DNA of 64,000 bases from Terriglobales bacterium (lineage in GTDB: Bacteria > Acidobacteriota > Terriglobia > Terriglobales > Acidobacteriaceae), in the NCBI GenBank assembly GCA_035567895.1, contig DATMPC010000103.1, positions 1 through 64,000 on the forward strand, written 5' to 3'. Below the pieces are notes generated by a model. The model had not been told where the DNA came from and searched no databases. It saw nothing but the letters and a program-made list of their open reading frames with translations. The translations under genes were made by a program, and so were the position numbers. Positions 42,729 through 53,600 of the stretch are shown piece by piece; positions within the stretch are counted from its first letter, which is position 1; every line of letters begins with the position of its first letter.

Positions 42729-43141
42729 GACACATCTCCTTAATTCATGCTTCTGGCCCGGGACCCAACCCAACTTAACCTTTGAACTCCGGTAGCCCTA
42801 CCATGACCATCCACATTGACAACGCACCGAATCGGACAACCGGAGTTTGTGCAAGATCGCTTTACAAACCGCGCATGATCTCATCCACATGACGTTTTCT
42901 CCTTTGCACGATCAGAACTTTCTCACGATCTCTCCTGTGGACACATCACGAGATGCAGTGTTTTTTTGTTACCACGGGAGGCGTTCCGATAGGTACCTCA
43001 TTCGGGTAGCACTGGAGCTATACCTCACCGGCCCGATGCTCCGTAAACCTAAGAGGATGGAACGCCTTCAGCGAATGGGGACGAGACCTAGACCTTCGGT
43101 CAAACGCCAAGCATTGACAGGTTTTTGCGCTATGACAAGCT
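42729..43141. other. Intergenic region upstream of the KVIEF gene
   Basis: No convincing gene; a plus-strand frame at 42847-43182 has no site and odd composition. It presumably contains the promoter of the minus-strand KVIEF-AAA+ pair. Confidence 0.4.
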
Positions 43142-44920
43142 CTAATCAGCAGAGGAGTGGAAGGCAACAGCGCTTGGGATGAACAGTTGGACCTCTGTCC
43201 CGTTGGTCGGGCTACTGGCGATTTCGAGTAGTCCCCCGATTCTCGTCGCGCGCTCCCGCATTCCCGCCAGACCCCAGTGCCCGTCACGCCCTGCGAGGAG
43301 CACTTGAGGATCGATTCCACACCCATTGTCTCGAACCCGCATGCGCAGGTTGCTGTCGGCATATTCGAGTTCGAACTCCACGCGCTTGGCTCGGGAATGA
43401 CTGAATGCGTTGACCAGAGCCTCTCTCCCAATTCGGTAAATCTCATGCCAGACTTGCGACCGCAGCGGCTCCTGCCGCCCAACAACGGCTACGCGAAAGT
43501 CGACGTCGGGTTGAACCGCGACTTCCTCTTGGACGCGCGACAAGGCCTGAACCAGATCCGGCGTGCCGGTCGACCGGAGATCCTGAATAGTCGCCCTGCC
43601 CTCCTGAATCCCCTGGTTCATGATCTGCAGGATTCGATCTAACCGCGGTTTCACCGACGAATCCGAAGATACCTCATCTGCCGCTACGCTCAGCAGCATC
43701 GATGCGCTCAGGAACGTCTGGAGAAGTGTGTCATGAAGTTCCTGCGCAATTCGAGTTCGCTCTTCCAGGCGCACATTCTCTCTTCGGACCCGGTTTTCTT
43801 CCCGTTTGCGCGATTCAATTTCGGTTGAGGTCGCATACCATCGTCGAACGCGGCCTTCTTCTACTAATGGGTTGTACCGAAACAGGAACCATCGATAGAC
43901 GCCATCTCTTCCACGCAATCTTGCCTCGAGCTCAAACGGGGCGCTCAGGGCAAGTCCACGCTCCCGTACTCTGCGCATTCTCACCGCGTCATCGGGATGA
44001 ACTATTTTGCCGATGTCCTCTGACGTAAACTTGTCGAGCGTCAACCCCGTGTATTCCCTGGCAACACGATTTGCATGGATCCGTTTGCCGTCGGCGTCTA
44101 GCACCACAATAATTTGAGGAACCAGATCCACAAGTTGCTGAAGTTCCTGCTCGGCCCGCTTACGTTCGGTGATGTCTGTTACCGCACCCACAAATTCCAG
44201 ATCCTCCGATCTGGCTTGTGCGACTGGATGGCCTACGACCCGAACATGTTTCACTGAACCATCGGGAAGCAGCAGGCGATGTTCAAAATCGAATTCCCTT
44301 GCCTGCTGCCTAGCACAGTCGATTACCTCTTGAACAAGCGGCCTGTCATCTGGATGGATTCGTTCAAATACGAGATCCAGCGTGGGCTGGGTGCCTAGTT
44401 CTATTTCGATAATCCGATACGTTTCTTCGGACCAATAGATCTTTCCGCTGGCCACGTGCCACCCGAAACTGCCGGTATGGCTCAACCTCTGGGCTTCTGC
44501 TAAGTAAGCTTCGTTGCGCTGTAGTGCCTCTTCGGCCCGCTTGCGCTGACATCGCTCCTCGGTCTCACGCAACGCTCGACGAACCCGAAGCGCAATTTTC
44601 GATAGCCGCGTTTTGAAAACATAGTCGGTGGCGCCCTGCTTAAGTGCTTCAATGGCAAGTTCTTCGTCCATCGTTCCAGAGACGAAGATGAATGGCACTT
44701 CCGGACAGATTTCCTGCGCGAGTTTTAAAGCAGAAATGCCGTCGAACAGCGGAAGAGTATAGTCCGCCAGGATCAGCTCAAATCCACCCTTCTGAAGAGA
44801 CGTGAGGAAGTCAGCTCGAGTGTCGGCACGTATCAGTTCGCAGTGGAGACCATCGGCCTCCAGGCTTGCCTGCACAAGCTCGGCGTCCCTCGGCTCGTCT
44901 TCAAGATAGAGAATTCGCAA
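43142..44920 (-). CDS. Receiver-PAS-PAS histidine kinase (HisKA_3 type)
   Basis: 592 residues. N-terminal receiver (1-120) with E7-D8 and phospho-acceptor Asp53 in LILADYTLP, then a Glu/Arg coiled coil, PAS (about 140-260), PAS (265-385), HisKA_3 with His396 in AQELHDTLLQ, and HATPase_c (RDNGCGIDPQVLLAGRDGHWGLAGMRERA). No transmembrane helix. The N-terminal receiver suggests input from another kinase, perhaps 45466-48801 through the small receiver protein next door. A NarL-type output regulator is not adjacent. Confidence 0.95.
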   Translation of the reverse strand: MRILYLEDEPRDAELVQASLEADGLHCELIRADTRADFLTSLQKGGFELILADYTLPLFDGISALKLAQEICPEVPFIFVSGTMDEELAIEALKQGATDYVFKTRLSKIALRVRRALRETEERCQRKRAEEALQRNEAYLAEAQRLSHTGSFGWHVASGKIYWSEETYRIIEIELGTQPTLDLVFERIHPDDRPLVQEVIDCARQQAREFDFEHRLLLPDGSVKHVRVVGHPVAQARSEDLEFVGAVTDITERKRAEQELQQLVDLVPQIIVVLDADGKRIHANRVAREYTGLTLDKFTSEDIGKIVHPDDAVRMRRVRERGLALSAPFELEARLRGRDGVYRWFLFRYNPLVEEGRVRRWYATSTEIESRKREENRVRRENVRLEERTRIAQELHDTLLQTFLSASMLLSVAADEVSSDSSVKPRLDRILQIMNQGIQEGRATIQDLRSTGTPDLVQALSRVQEEVAVQPDVDFRVAVVGRQEPLRSQVWHEIYRIGREALVNAFSHSRAKRVEFELEYADSNLRMRVRDNGCGIDPQVLLAGRDGHWGLAGMRERATRIGGLLEIASSPTNGTEVQLFIPSAVAFHSSAD

Positions 44921-45000
44921 TCGTCACTTCCCCGCATGTCTCAAGCAATTTTCAGTCCACACGGCTCAACTGGGCCCCCCGGATTTCAAAACTTCTGTTC

Positions 45001-45453
45001 CTACTTCTTCTTTGTGCTGCCCGGGGGCGGCTCGTTGATAATCGCCCAAAAGACTCCGAGTTCCTTGATGGCATTGACGAACTCATGAAAATCCACCGGC
45101 TTCACGACGTATGCATTCACGCCGAGCTTGTAGCTCGCCACCATATCCCGTTCCTCACGCGAAGACGTGAGTACTACCACGGGAATGAGCTTCAACTTGT
45201 CGTCGGACTTTATCTTCTCCAGCACTTGCAGGCCATCGACCTTTGGCAATTTCAGATCGAGCAGCAGAACCGCGGGATTGTCGCCACTGCGCAGCTGGAA
45301 TTTTCCGCGGTAAAAGAGATAGTCCAGCGCCTCTTCTCCATCCGAAGCAACTACGACTTCGTTGCTGAGGTTATATTCCTCCAGCGCGGTCATGGTGAGT
45401 TCGACGTCCTTGGGATCGTCTTCCACCAGCAAAATACGTCCGATATTAGGCAT
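45001..45453 (-). CDS. Single-domain response regulator (Rcp1-like)
   Basis: 150 residues, receiver only: [17 protein letters not shown] with E11-D12-D13, phospho-acceptor Asp66 in [17 protein letters not shown] and Y-V-V-K-P-V-D. The sequence D-P-x-D-V-E-L-T and F-x-R-G-x-F place it with Rcp1-type regulators that serve phytochrome-like or multi-PAS kinases. It follows the six-PAS kinase by 12 bp, so it is its likely phosphorylation partner and may relay to the receiver of 43142-44920. Confidence 0.95.
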   Translation of the reverse strand: MPNIGRILLVEDDPKDVELTMTALEEYNLSNEVVVASDGEEALDYLFYRGKFQLRSGDNPAVLLLDLKLPKVDGLQVLEKIKSDDKLKLIPVVVLTSSREERDMVASYKLGVNAYVVKPVDFHEFVNAIKELGVFWAIINEPPPGSTKKK

Positions 45454-45465
45454 GCTCTCGAGCTC

Positions 45466-48400
45466 CTACGGTTTAGGTAACGAAAGATAAAAGGTTGCAC
45501 CGCTCCCTACTTGGCCCTCGGCCCAGACCCGGCCTCCGTGACGATGGATAATGCGCTGTACGGTCGCCAATCCGATGCCCGTGCCTTCAAACTCGTCCGC
45601 TCTGTGCAGACGTTGGAATACTCCAAACAGTTTGTTGGAATACTTCATGTCGAAACCAACTCCATTGTCCTTAACGAACACAACCACACCGTTTGTTGGT
45701 TCGTCCGTGCATCCAATCTCAATCTCCGGTGTCAAGCGCGTGCGCGTGAATTTAATGGCATTGGAAATCAAATTGACCAGCGCAAGCTTCAGCATCGACC
45801 TGTCTCCATACAGGTCAGGTAGCGGCCCGATCTTCCAGGTCATATTGCGCCCTTCCGTCTCCCGCCACACTTCGTTCTGAACTTCTTTTACCAACTGTTC
45901 CATGCTAACCATAGATTCACGCGTTTCAGCGCGCCCGATTCGGGAAAAGGCCAGAAGATCGTCTATCAGCGTGCCCATTCGTTTCGCCGATTCGAGAATC
46001 ATCGTCATATAGCGGCGACCTTTATCGTCTATTTTTGACGCGGCGCCTTTTTGCAGAAGCTCTGTAAACCCGACCATATGCCGGAGCGGGGCACGCAGGT
46101 CGTGGGATATGGAATATGCGAAAGCTTCCAGTTCTTTATTTATGGCCTCGAGTTCACCCGAGCGCCTTGTGAGCTCCTGATTGAGTTCGCTGACATGCTC
46201 ATCTCGGTGCTTGCGCTCGGTGATATCGCGGATCGCACCCGACACGAGCATGCCCCCCTCCGTCTCCAGTGGACTGAGACTGATCTCCACGGGAAACTCC
46301 GTTCCATCTTTCCGCCGTCCGTATAACTCAACACCCGCACCCATCGGCCGCACCCGAGGTTGGGTGAAGAACGTAGCGCGATATTCCGGATGTCGAGCAC
46401 GAAACCGTTCCGGAACTAGAATCTCAATCTCCTGCCCTAAGAGCTCTTCCCGCCGATAGCTAAACAGCTTCTCGACCTGGGCATTCACCAACACGATCTT
46501 GCCCTGGCGATTCATCACGATCATGGCATCGGGAGCGGCTTCCAGAAGCCCACGGAACTTCTGCTCGGCTTTCTTGCGCTCAGTAATGTCGCGGATCGCG
46601 CCGGAGACCAGCGTGCCCTCCTCCGTCTCCAGCGGACTGAGGCTGATCTCGACGGGAAACTCCGTTCCATCTTTCCGCCGCCCGAACAACTCCAGACCTT
46701 GGCCCATCGGTCGCACGCGGGGCTGCGTGAAGAACTGCGTGCGGTATTCAGGATGTCGAGCGCGAAACCGTTCCGGAACCAGGATCTCAATCTCCTGCCC
46801 TAAGAGCTCTTCCCGCCGATAACTAAACAGCTTCTCGACCTGGGCATTGACCAACACGATCTTGCCCTGGCGATTCATCACGATCATGGCATCGGGAGCG
46901 GCTTCCAGAAGCCCACGGAATTTCTGCTCGGCTTTCTTGCGCTCAGTAATGTCGCGGATCGCGCCAGAGACCAGCGTGCCCTCCTCCGTCTCCAGCGGAC
47001 TGAGGCTGATCTCTACTGGAAACTCGGTTCCGTCTCTTCGTCGTCCGTACAACTCCAGACCCTGGCCCATCGGTCGCACGCGAGGTTGAGTAAAGAACTG
47101 CGTGCGATATTCAGGATGTCGGGCACGAAAACGTTCCGGGACTAAAATCTCAATCTCTTGTCCAAGGAGCTGTTCCCGCTGATAGCCAAACAGCTTCTCG
47201 ACCTGGGCATTCACCAACACGATCTTGCCCTGGCGATTCATCACGATCATGGCGTCCGGAGCCGATTCCAAAAGCCCACGGAATTTCTGCTCAGCTTTCT
47301 TGCGCTCCGTGATATCGCGGACAGCGCCGGAGACCAGCGTGCCCTCTTCCGTTTCCAGCGGACTGAGGCTTATCTCGACGGGGAACTCCGTGCCGTCTTT
47401 CCGGCGACCGAACAACTCCAAACCTTGACCCATCGGCCGCACGCGTGGCTGAGTAAAGAACTGCGTGCGATATTCCGGATGCCGCGCACGAAACCGTTCC
47501 GGGACTAGAATCTCAATCTCCTGCCCTAAGAGTTCTTGCCGCTGATAGCCAAACAGCTTCTCCACCTGGGCATTGACCAACACGATCTTGCCCTGGCGAT
47601 TCATCACGATCATGGCATCCGGAGCGGCTTCCAGAAGCCCACGGAATTTCTGCTCGGCTTTCTTGCGCTCAGTGATATCGCGGATCGCTCCGGAGACCAG
47701 CGTGCCTTCTTCCGTCTCCAACGGACTGAGGCTGATCTCCACGGGAAACTCCGTTCCATCCTTCCGCCGCCCGAACAACTCCAGACCTTGGCCCATCGGT
47801 CGCACACGTGGCTGAGTAAAGAACTGCGTGCGATGTTCCGGATGCCGCGCACGAAACCGTTCCGGAACCAGAATCTCAATCTCCTGACCCAGAAGTTCTT
47901 CTCGCTTGTACCCAAACAGTTTCTCCACTTGGGCATTGACCAGCACCATCTTGCCCTGCCGGTTCATCACGATCATGGCATCGGGAGCGGCTTCCAGAAG
48001 CCCACGGAATTTTTGTTCGGCCTTCTTCCGCTCCGTGATATCGCGAATGGCACCAGACACAAGCACGCCCTCTTCCGTCTCCAGCGGACTGAGGCTTATC
48101 TCGACGGGGAACTCCGTGCCATCTTTCCGCCGCCCGAACAACTCCAGACCTTGGCCCATCGGCCGCACGCGTGGCTGAGTAAAGAACTGCGTGCGATGTT
48201 CCGGATGCCGCGCACGAAACCGTTCTGGAACTAGAATCTCAATCTCCTGCCCTAAGAGCTCTTGCCGCTGATAGCCAAACAGCTTCTCGACCTGGGCATT
48301 CACCAACACGATCTTGCCCTGCCGATTCACCACGATCATGGCATCCGGAGCAGATTCCAAAAGCCCACGGAATTTCTGCTCGGCTTGTTTGAGCTCCCGC

Positions 48401-48801
48401 TCCATGCGGCGGCGGTTCTCGCTAAACCAAGTGACCAGTGACCCGAACACAACGAGGATGAAAAGGTATGGGACTTGGGAAGGTGCGATGACGAACGAGT
48501 GAAGAGGTTTTGTGAAGAAGTAGTCGAAGCTTGCACCCGAGAGCAGAATCGCCAGCACGGCAGCCCAGGCGCCTCCATACCAGGCGGACACGGCTATAGC
48601 GAACAGGAAGGGTGCAATCAAACCACGGAACTGAAAGCGGTCCAGAAAAAGGGCAACGCCAAGCGCAATGGCGACGGACAAGACAGCGAGACCGTAGCGC
48701 CAAAGCGCTGCTGGAATCCTCGAAAATAGACGGTTTGCTGGCGTCACGGCGAGCTCAGGACGTACCTGTCGACTCGATCTCTGGGAAGTTGGGCCCAACA
48801 T
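45466..48801 (-). CDS. Membrane histidine kinase with six tandem PAS modules
   Basis: 1111 residues from the ATG at 48801; the frame extends to 49062 but the extra 87 residues are Cys/Arg-rich and unlike protein. A four-helix DUF4118-like membrane domain (about 30-130: [50 protein letters not shown]) is followed by six near-identical PAS units of 121 residues (142-867), a coiled linker, HisKA with His900 in [10 protein letters not shown] and HATPase_c ([24 protein letters not shown]...GTGIGLATV). The DUF4118 plus phytochrome-type kinase layout fits light or redox sensing; no chromophore Cys is visible. Confidence 0.95.
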   Translation of the reverse strand: MLGPTSQRSSRQVRPELAVTPANRLFSRIPAALWRYGLAVLSVAIALGVALFLDRFQFRGLIAPFLFAIAVSAWYGGAWAAVLAILLSGASFDYFFTKPLHSFVIAPSQVPYLFILVVFGSLVTWFSENRRRMERELKQAEQKFRGLLESAPDAMIVVNRQGKIVLVNAQVEKLFGYQRQELLGQEIEILVPERFRARHPEHRTQFFTQPRVRPMGQGLELFGRRKDGTEFPVEISLSPLETEEGVLVSGAIRDITERKKAEQKFRGLLEAAPDAMIVMNRQGKMVLVNAQVEKLFGYKREELLGQEIEILVPERFRARHPEHRTQFFTQPRVRPMGQGLELFGRRKDGTEFPVEISLSPLETEEGTLVSGAIRDITERKKAEQKFRGLLEAAPDAMIVMNRQGKIVLVNAQVEKLFGYQRQELLGQEIEILVPERFRARHPEYRTQFFTQPRVRPMGQGLELFGRRKDGTEFPVEISLSPLETEEGTLVSGAVRDITERKKAEQKFRGLLESAPDAMIVMNRQGKIVLVNAQVEKLFGYQREQLLGQEIEILVPERFRARHPEYRTQFFTQPRVRPMGQGLELYGRRRDGTEFPVEISLSPLETEEGTLVSGAIRDITERKKAEQKFRGLLEAAPDAMIVMNRQGKIVLVNAQVEKLFSYRREELLGQEIEILVPERFRARHPEYRTQFFTQPRVRPMGQGLELFGRRKDGTEFPVEISLSPLETEEGTLVSGAIRDITERKKAEQKFRGLLEAAPDAMIVMNRQGKIVLVNAQVEKLFSYRREELLGQEIEILVPERFRARHPEYRATFFTQPRVRPMGAGVELYGRRKDGTEFPVEISLSPLETEGGMLVSGAIRDITERKHRDEHVSELNQELTRRSGELEAINKELEAFAYSISHDLRAPLRHMVGFTELLQKGAASKIDDKGRRYMTMILESAKRMGTLIDDLLAFSRIGRAETRESMVSMEQLVKEVQNEVWRETEGRNMTWKIGPLPDLYGDRSMLKLALVNLISNAIKFTRTRLTPEIEIGCTDEPTNGVVVFVKDNGVGFDMKYSNKLFGVFQRLHRADEFEGTGIGLATVQRIIHRHGGRVWAEGQVGSGATFYLSLPKP
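46201..48378 (-). repeat. Six tandem 363-bp PAS-coding repeats
   Basis: The word TTCATCACGATCATGGC occurs at 46511, 46874, 47237, 47600 and 47963, and a variant at 48326, that is at exactly 363-bp intervals. Units differ by scattered, mostly synonymous changes, indicating recent amplification or ongoing gene conversion. All lie in frame in the kinase. Confidence 0.95.
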
Positions 48802-49076
48802 AATAACGCACGGGAGTTCTGACCCTTCGTCAAACGCCAAACCTTCGGCATTAATCGCGCAGCCATAGGCTCTCGAGTTGCCGCTCCTGGCTTGCCATGC
48901 ATTGAAAACAAACCCACATCGCCGGCGCCGATGACAGCCCTTCACGTGGTCACATGCATGCTTCGTACCACCGCGGGGAAAACGGCGGCATTCCTTGCAA
49001 GCGACGAAGTCGCCATCGCCCAAGCTGCTGAAGTTTGTGAAGTGAGAAGGAATCAAGGCCACGAAAGGGCTCTATC

Positions 49077-49844
49077 TTGAAAATCAAACTTATTGTCGTG
49101 TTGTTGGCCACGGTGTTCGCGATGGCCGATCGATCATTCTCCGAGGTAACGCGATTCAGTTCCAATGCTCAACCGGCAAATGCCGAATCGGACACTCTCG
49201 CGAGCGTACTCGACGTTCCCTCGGCAACCCCGCGAGGACCTCAGGATCTGCTTCAAGAATATGAAGCAGCAATGCGCTCCATAACCCAGCAGTTTTCCGC
49301 GAGACTTGCGGTAATTGCCGGGGCCGTGCACAGCGGCGAGTTGACCACGGAGCAGGCGGAAAGCATCAGCTCGGAACAATACCAACAGGCGCAAATGCAG
49401 TTTGATTTGCTGAGCGCCTTGCGCGAGATATTGCAGCAGGACATTGCACGTGCAGCCGCAGCTCCTCGAGTTGCGCCCAGCGCGACCGTGCAAAACGAAA
49501 TTGTCATGGTGGCACTTCCCTTTTCTTCCCTGCAGCTAAATCCCTCGATCATCGAATACCTTGATCTGAGCTCGGCGCAGGTTACATCCATAGAACAATT
49601 AATGTCGGACGAACGCCGCAGTCTTGTGCCGTTGATGGCGCAAATGCAGGAAACCAGGGAGCAACTGCTCAGCGTTACGGAGCAGAGCCAGACGAAAGAC
49701 GACAAGGAAGTAAAAGCGTTGGCCGCCACGCAGGCCCGTAATCTGTCGAAACTCATCGTTTCCAATTCCCGAATGCGGACAAAGATCTATCAGCTACTCA
49801 GTCCGACGCAACAAAAGAAGCTGGACGAATTTCAACGGCAATAG
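49077..49844 (+). CDS. Periplasmic helical protein, Spy/LTXXQ-like
   Basis: 255 residues from a TTG at 49077. Signal peptide LIVVLLATVFAMADRSFS, then long helices rich in Gln, Glu, Ala: DLLQEYEAAMRSITQQFSARLAVI, LTTEQAESISSEQYQQAQMQFDLL, YLDLSSAQVTSIEQLMSDERRSLVPLMAQMQETREQLL and LLSPTQQKKLDEFQRQ. The LT/LS-x-x-Q motifs (LTTEQ, LSSAQ, LSPTQ) fit Spy/CpxP-like periplasmic chaperones. Divergent from the six-PAS kinase. It could answer envelope stress; that is an inference. Confidence 0.75.
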   Translation: MKIKLIVVLLATVFAMADRSFSEVTRFSSNAQPANAESDTLASVLDVPSATPRGPQDLLQEYEAAMRSITQQFSARLAVIAGAVHSGELTTEQAESISSEQYQQAQMQFDLLSALREILQQDIARAAAAPRVAPSATVQNEIVMVALPFSSLQLNPSIIEYLDLSSAQVTSIEQLMSDERRSLVPLMAQMQETREQLLSVTEQSQTKDDKEVKALAATQARNLSKLIVSNSRMRTKIYQLLSPTQQKKLDEFQRQ

Positions 49845-49923
49845 TGGACGGCGGAAGCAATTCCGATGAAAGCGCCGCACCGCGAAAGCTAGATAAACCA
49901 TCAAAAGCAATGGAGGTAAGACA

Positions 49924-50202
49924 ATGAAGATCACGTCATCGCTATTTTTCGCAGCGGTTTTAACTTTCGCCGCAGCAGGATTCGCACAGGATGTCGCTCA
50001 CGGTGTGGACAAAGCAGCCAAGGATACTGGCCACGCCACTAAGACTGCGGCAAAGGAAACCGCACACGGCACGGAAAAGGTCGCCGATAAAACCGCAGAC
50101 GGCACTGCGGCCACGGTTAAGACGACGAGGCGCGGAGTCACCAAAGGCGCCAAAGCAGTCGGCCATGGCGTAAAGAAGACTGCCAAGGCAACCGTGAAAT
50201 AA
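49924..50202 (+). CDS. Secreted Lys/Ala/Thr repeat protein (LEA- or H1-like)
   Basis: 92 residues. Signal peptide (ITSSLFFAAVLTFAAAGFAQ), then an imperfect repeat of the type K-x-x-x-x-T/G-H-A/G-T-x-K-x-A-A/D-K with many Lys, Ala, Thr and Gly and few large hydrophobics. This is the composition of LEA-type hydrophilins, and of histone H1-like tails, but export argues for a periplasmic hydrophilin. GGAGG lies just upstream of the ATG. Confidence 0.75.
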   Translation: MKITSSLFFAAVLTFAAAGFAQDVAHGVDKAAKDTGHATKTAAKETAHGTEKVADKTADGTAATVKTTRRGVTKGAKAVGHGVKKTAKATVK

Positions 50203-50232
50203 ACCGAGCCTGACTCAAGACGGTTCTGTTTT

Positions 50233-50257
50233 GGGAGGCGCGTTGTCTCCGCCTCCC
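50233..50257 (+). terminator. Hairpin terminator after the Lys/Ala repeat protein
   Basis: GGGAGGCG, 9-nt loop, CGCCTCCC: the same arms as the hsp20 terminator. No U-tract follows. Confidence 0.5.
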
Positions 50258-50302
50258 AAGCGATACTCGCTCGGGGCCGATCGAGTGTTCTGGGGAAAGA
50301 TA

Positions 50303-50464
50303 ATGCTGCACAAAGGCCAAATCGATATCCTTCTTACTGCACTTCTCGTTCTGCTGGTGAGGTTCTGCCAACACCTCAAGGAGTACGCGCTTGACTTCGA
50401 ATCCCGCGGCGCGTCGACAGGACGCAAAACGAAAATTTCGGATTTAACCAACGACGACCGCTAG
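50303..50464 (+). CDS. Small single-span membrane protein, 53 residues
   Basis: ATG at 50303 with GGGAAAG upstream (frame opens at 50231). MLHKGQIDILLTALLVLLVRF provides one membrane helix; the rest is polar and basic (RGASTGRKTKISDLTNDDR). Function unknown. Followed at once by another tiny membrane protein. Confidence 0.5.
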   Translation: MLHKGQIDILLTALLVLLVRFCQHLKEYALDFESRGASTGRKTKISDLTNDDR

Positions 50465-50469
50465 CCGAG

Positions 50470-50571
50470 ATGAAGTCTGCGTATCTAGTGGCTGCCTTCT
50501 TTGTCGCACCTCCTGTATTGTGGTGCGTCTTCTTTATCTATTGCTGGATAGCATTTCGCAAAGAACGCTAG
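50470..50571 (+). CDS. 33-residue membrane peptide
   Basis: ATG at 50470 to TAG at 50569. MKSAYLVAAFFVAPPV is followed by LWCVFFIYCWIAFRKER: one long hydrophobic helix and a basic end, the look of a small membrane protein. Five bp after the 50303-50464 stop. Confidence 0.45.
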   Translation: MKSAYLVAAFFVAPPVLWCVFFIYCWIAFRKER

Positions 50572-50585
50572 GTCCACTCACTCTG

Positions 50586-50652
50586 CTAGAACTGAAGCTT
50601 AAGCGCCAACTGGATCGAACGCGGGCCGCCGATCTGGTAGAGGGGAGAGGCC
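50586..50652 (-). pseudogene. 3'-terminal remnant of an Oar-like receptor gene
   Basis: The minus strand codes PLYQIGGPRSIQLALKLQF and a stop, identical to the last residues of the receptor at 54565-57693. Upstream receptor sequence is missing; the start codon of the propeller kinase follows at 50656. It is a relic of a duplicated or rearranged receptor locus. Confidence 0.8.
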
Positions 50653-50655
50653 GCG

Positions 50656-53600
50656 ATGAGACCGACGATTAGACGGCGGGTGCCGTTTTCTCGGATTTTA
50701 GCGAGCTGCTTATTTAGCCTCCTCGTCTGCGGTCCAGCGAGGGCTCTTGATCCCAGCCGGCTGGTCTCTCAGTACGGGCACTCAGCCTGGCGGATTCAAG
50801 ACGGAGTTTTCAGCGGCGCCCCTCACGCCATCACCCAAACCGCGGACGGCTATTTGTGGATCGGGACAGAAAGCGGGCTCCTGCGCTTCGACGGTGTTCG
50901 ATTTGTTCCGTGGACGCCACCAGAAGGCAAGGCTCTGCCGAATTCCGCCATCTACTCTCTTCTAGGCACAGGCGACGGGAGCTTGTGGATCGGAACCGGC
51001 AGGGGTTTGGCCCGATGGAAAGATGGCCGTCTGGTCAACTATCAGGGCGTGGTCGGACGCATCAATTCCATTATTGAAGATCGCAAGGGGGCACTTTGGA
51101 TCGCGCGTTCACGATCTGGTGACGCAACCGGACCCCTTTGTCAGGTCATGGGCACGAATCTCCGTTGTTATGGGAAGGCCGATGGAATCCAGGTTCTCTA
51201 CGGCGAACCCTTGGTCGAAGACTCTTTGGGGAACCTCTGGATCGGAGGCTCCAAGGGACTGTGCCGATGGAAGCCCGGTTCCTCCAGCATCTATCTAGAA
51301 AAGGAATTGAAGCAAGCTGATGGGCTCAGCGGGGTAGCTGGCTTGGCCGCAGCAGAGGACGGTTCTCTATGGGTTGGGATTACACGACCCGGAAAGGCGC
51401 TCGGCCTTAGACAATTTGCTAAAGAAGTCTCGAAGAGCTACATAGTGCCCGGAATAGACGGGAGCAGTTTGGCAGTGAACACACTGTTCCTCGACCGCAG
51501 CAACACTCTCTGGGTTGGGACCCCAAGCCAGGGTCTCTTTCGCGTTCACGACGGTAGAGCCGCCCACTTTCGCAGCGCGGATGGTTTGTCAAGCGACTCC
51601 ATCGAGCACTTCTATCAGGATCGGGAAGGCAACCTGTGGGTAGTGACGTCCAAGGGCATCGATTGCTTTCGCGACCTTCGCGTTGCCAGCTTCTCGGTAA
51701 GGGAAGGTCTGAGCGCTGATGTTGTCGATTCCGTACTTGCGGCGCACGATGGCACGGTATGGATTGGGAACCATGGCGGCTTGGATCTCATTCGGCAGGG
51801 TACCTTATCGAATATCACTCCGCGCGACGGCATGCCTGGAGAACGCGTCACCTCCCTGTTTGAAGACGATGCAGGCAGGTTATGGGTGGGCGTCGATGGT
51901 GGTTTAGCTGTCTACGACCACAAACGATTTCAATCGATCAGACGACCTGATGGCAGCTCCGTGGGGCCGGTTGTGGCAATGACTGAGGATACTGATCACA
52001 ACATTTGGGCCGAAACCATTGGAAGCCAGCCCTCGATGGTTCGTATTCGGGATCAACAAGTTCGTGACGTGTTCCCTGCATCGCAGATTCCGCGTGCGTC
52101 GAGGCTCGCGGCCGATCCCCAAGGCGGCATTTGGCTGGGTCTCCGTAGCGGTGCGCTGGCCCGATACCATAATGGAAATTTCGAGACGATCTCGGTAAGC
52201 CAGAAGCAGGAGGTTCAGCCGATCAGGGACCTGCGAGTCGACTCTGACGGCGCGATTTGGGCTGCAACCAACCTTGGGCTCTTTCGATGGAAGGATGGGA
52301 AAGGAAACATTCTCAGCTCCCGGAACGGGCTTCCCTGTGACTCAATCAACGCATTCGTCAGAGACAACTCAGGCTCGCTTTGGCTTTCCACCGAGTGTGG
52401 CTTCGTTGTGATCGCTGATTCCGAAATTGAGAAGTGGCGCAAACAACCGGGGAGTACAGTGAAGGCAAGCACTCTTGATGCGTACGACGGCGCGCAACCT
52501 GCAGCTGCGCCCTTCAGCCCCCCGGCCTCCAAGTCAGTGGACGGGCGACTCTGGTTCGCAAATGAGAGTATTGTGCAGATGATTGATCCCAGCCATCTGG
52601 CGGGGAATACGATTCCTCCGCCGGTTCACATTGAACAAATCGTTGCCGACGGAAAGAACTACTCCCCCCGCGAGAATGTTCGTCTTCCTCCGCATACGCG
52701 TGACCTGGAAATTGACTTTACAGCATTGAGCTTTGTGGTCCCGCAGAAGGTTCACTTTCGCTATAAGCTGGAAGGCCGAGACGCCGACTGGCAAGATGCT
52801 CAGACGAGGCGTCAAGCCTTTTACAACGACCTTCCGCCCGCCAACTACAAGTTCCGCGTGATCGCCTGCAACAATGATGGGGTTTGGAACGAGGACGGCG
52901 CATTCCTGGATTTTTCCGTTGTCCCGGCCTACTATCAGACGACCTGGTTCCGCTCGTTGTGTGTGATTGCCTTCCTCGCGTTGATTGCAGCGCTTTATCG
53001 ACTGAGGCTGCGGCAGGTAGCACGCCAATTCAACATGCGTCTCGAAGAGCGCGTTGGCGAGCGCATACGCGTCGCTCGAGATCTACACGACACTCTACTG
53101 CAGAGTTTTCAAGGCTTGCTGATGAAGTATGAGGCGGCCACCGACCTGCTCCCGGATAACGCCACCGAGGCGCGAAAGCTGTTCGAATCCACCACAGAGC
53201 AGGCCAGGAAGGCGATTATCGAGGGCCGTGATGCAGTGTATGGATTGCGCTCCTCCACCATCGTCACCAACGAACTCGCCCGGGCCATAAGCGCGGTGGG
53301 AGAAGAACTCGCTGCTATTCAGTCTGACGGGAATCGTTCCGAGTTCCGCGTGCTTGTGGAGGGCGCATCCAAAGACATCGTTCCGCTCATCCGCGATGAG
53401 ATCTACCGCATTGGTTGCGAGGCGGTGCGTAATGCATTCAAGCACGCACATGCCAGAGGCATCGAGCTCGAACTCTGCTACGACCAACGAAAGTTTCGCT
53501 TGCGAGTTTCGGACGACGGAAGAGGCATTGATCCGAAAATCCTTGCCGAAGGCGGAAGCCCCCGACACTACGGCATGCCCGGCATGCAGGAGCGCGCCAG

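Noticed and set aside
46140-48234. Plus-strand ORFs opposite the PAS array
   Set aside because: They repeat with the same 363-bp period as the kinase and are its antisense shadows.
48802-49062. 87-residue N-terminal extension of the six-PAS kinase
   Set aside because: Cys/Arg-rich, not membrane-like, and covers the divergent promoter region; the ATG at 48801 is more likely.
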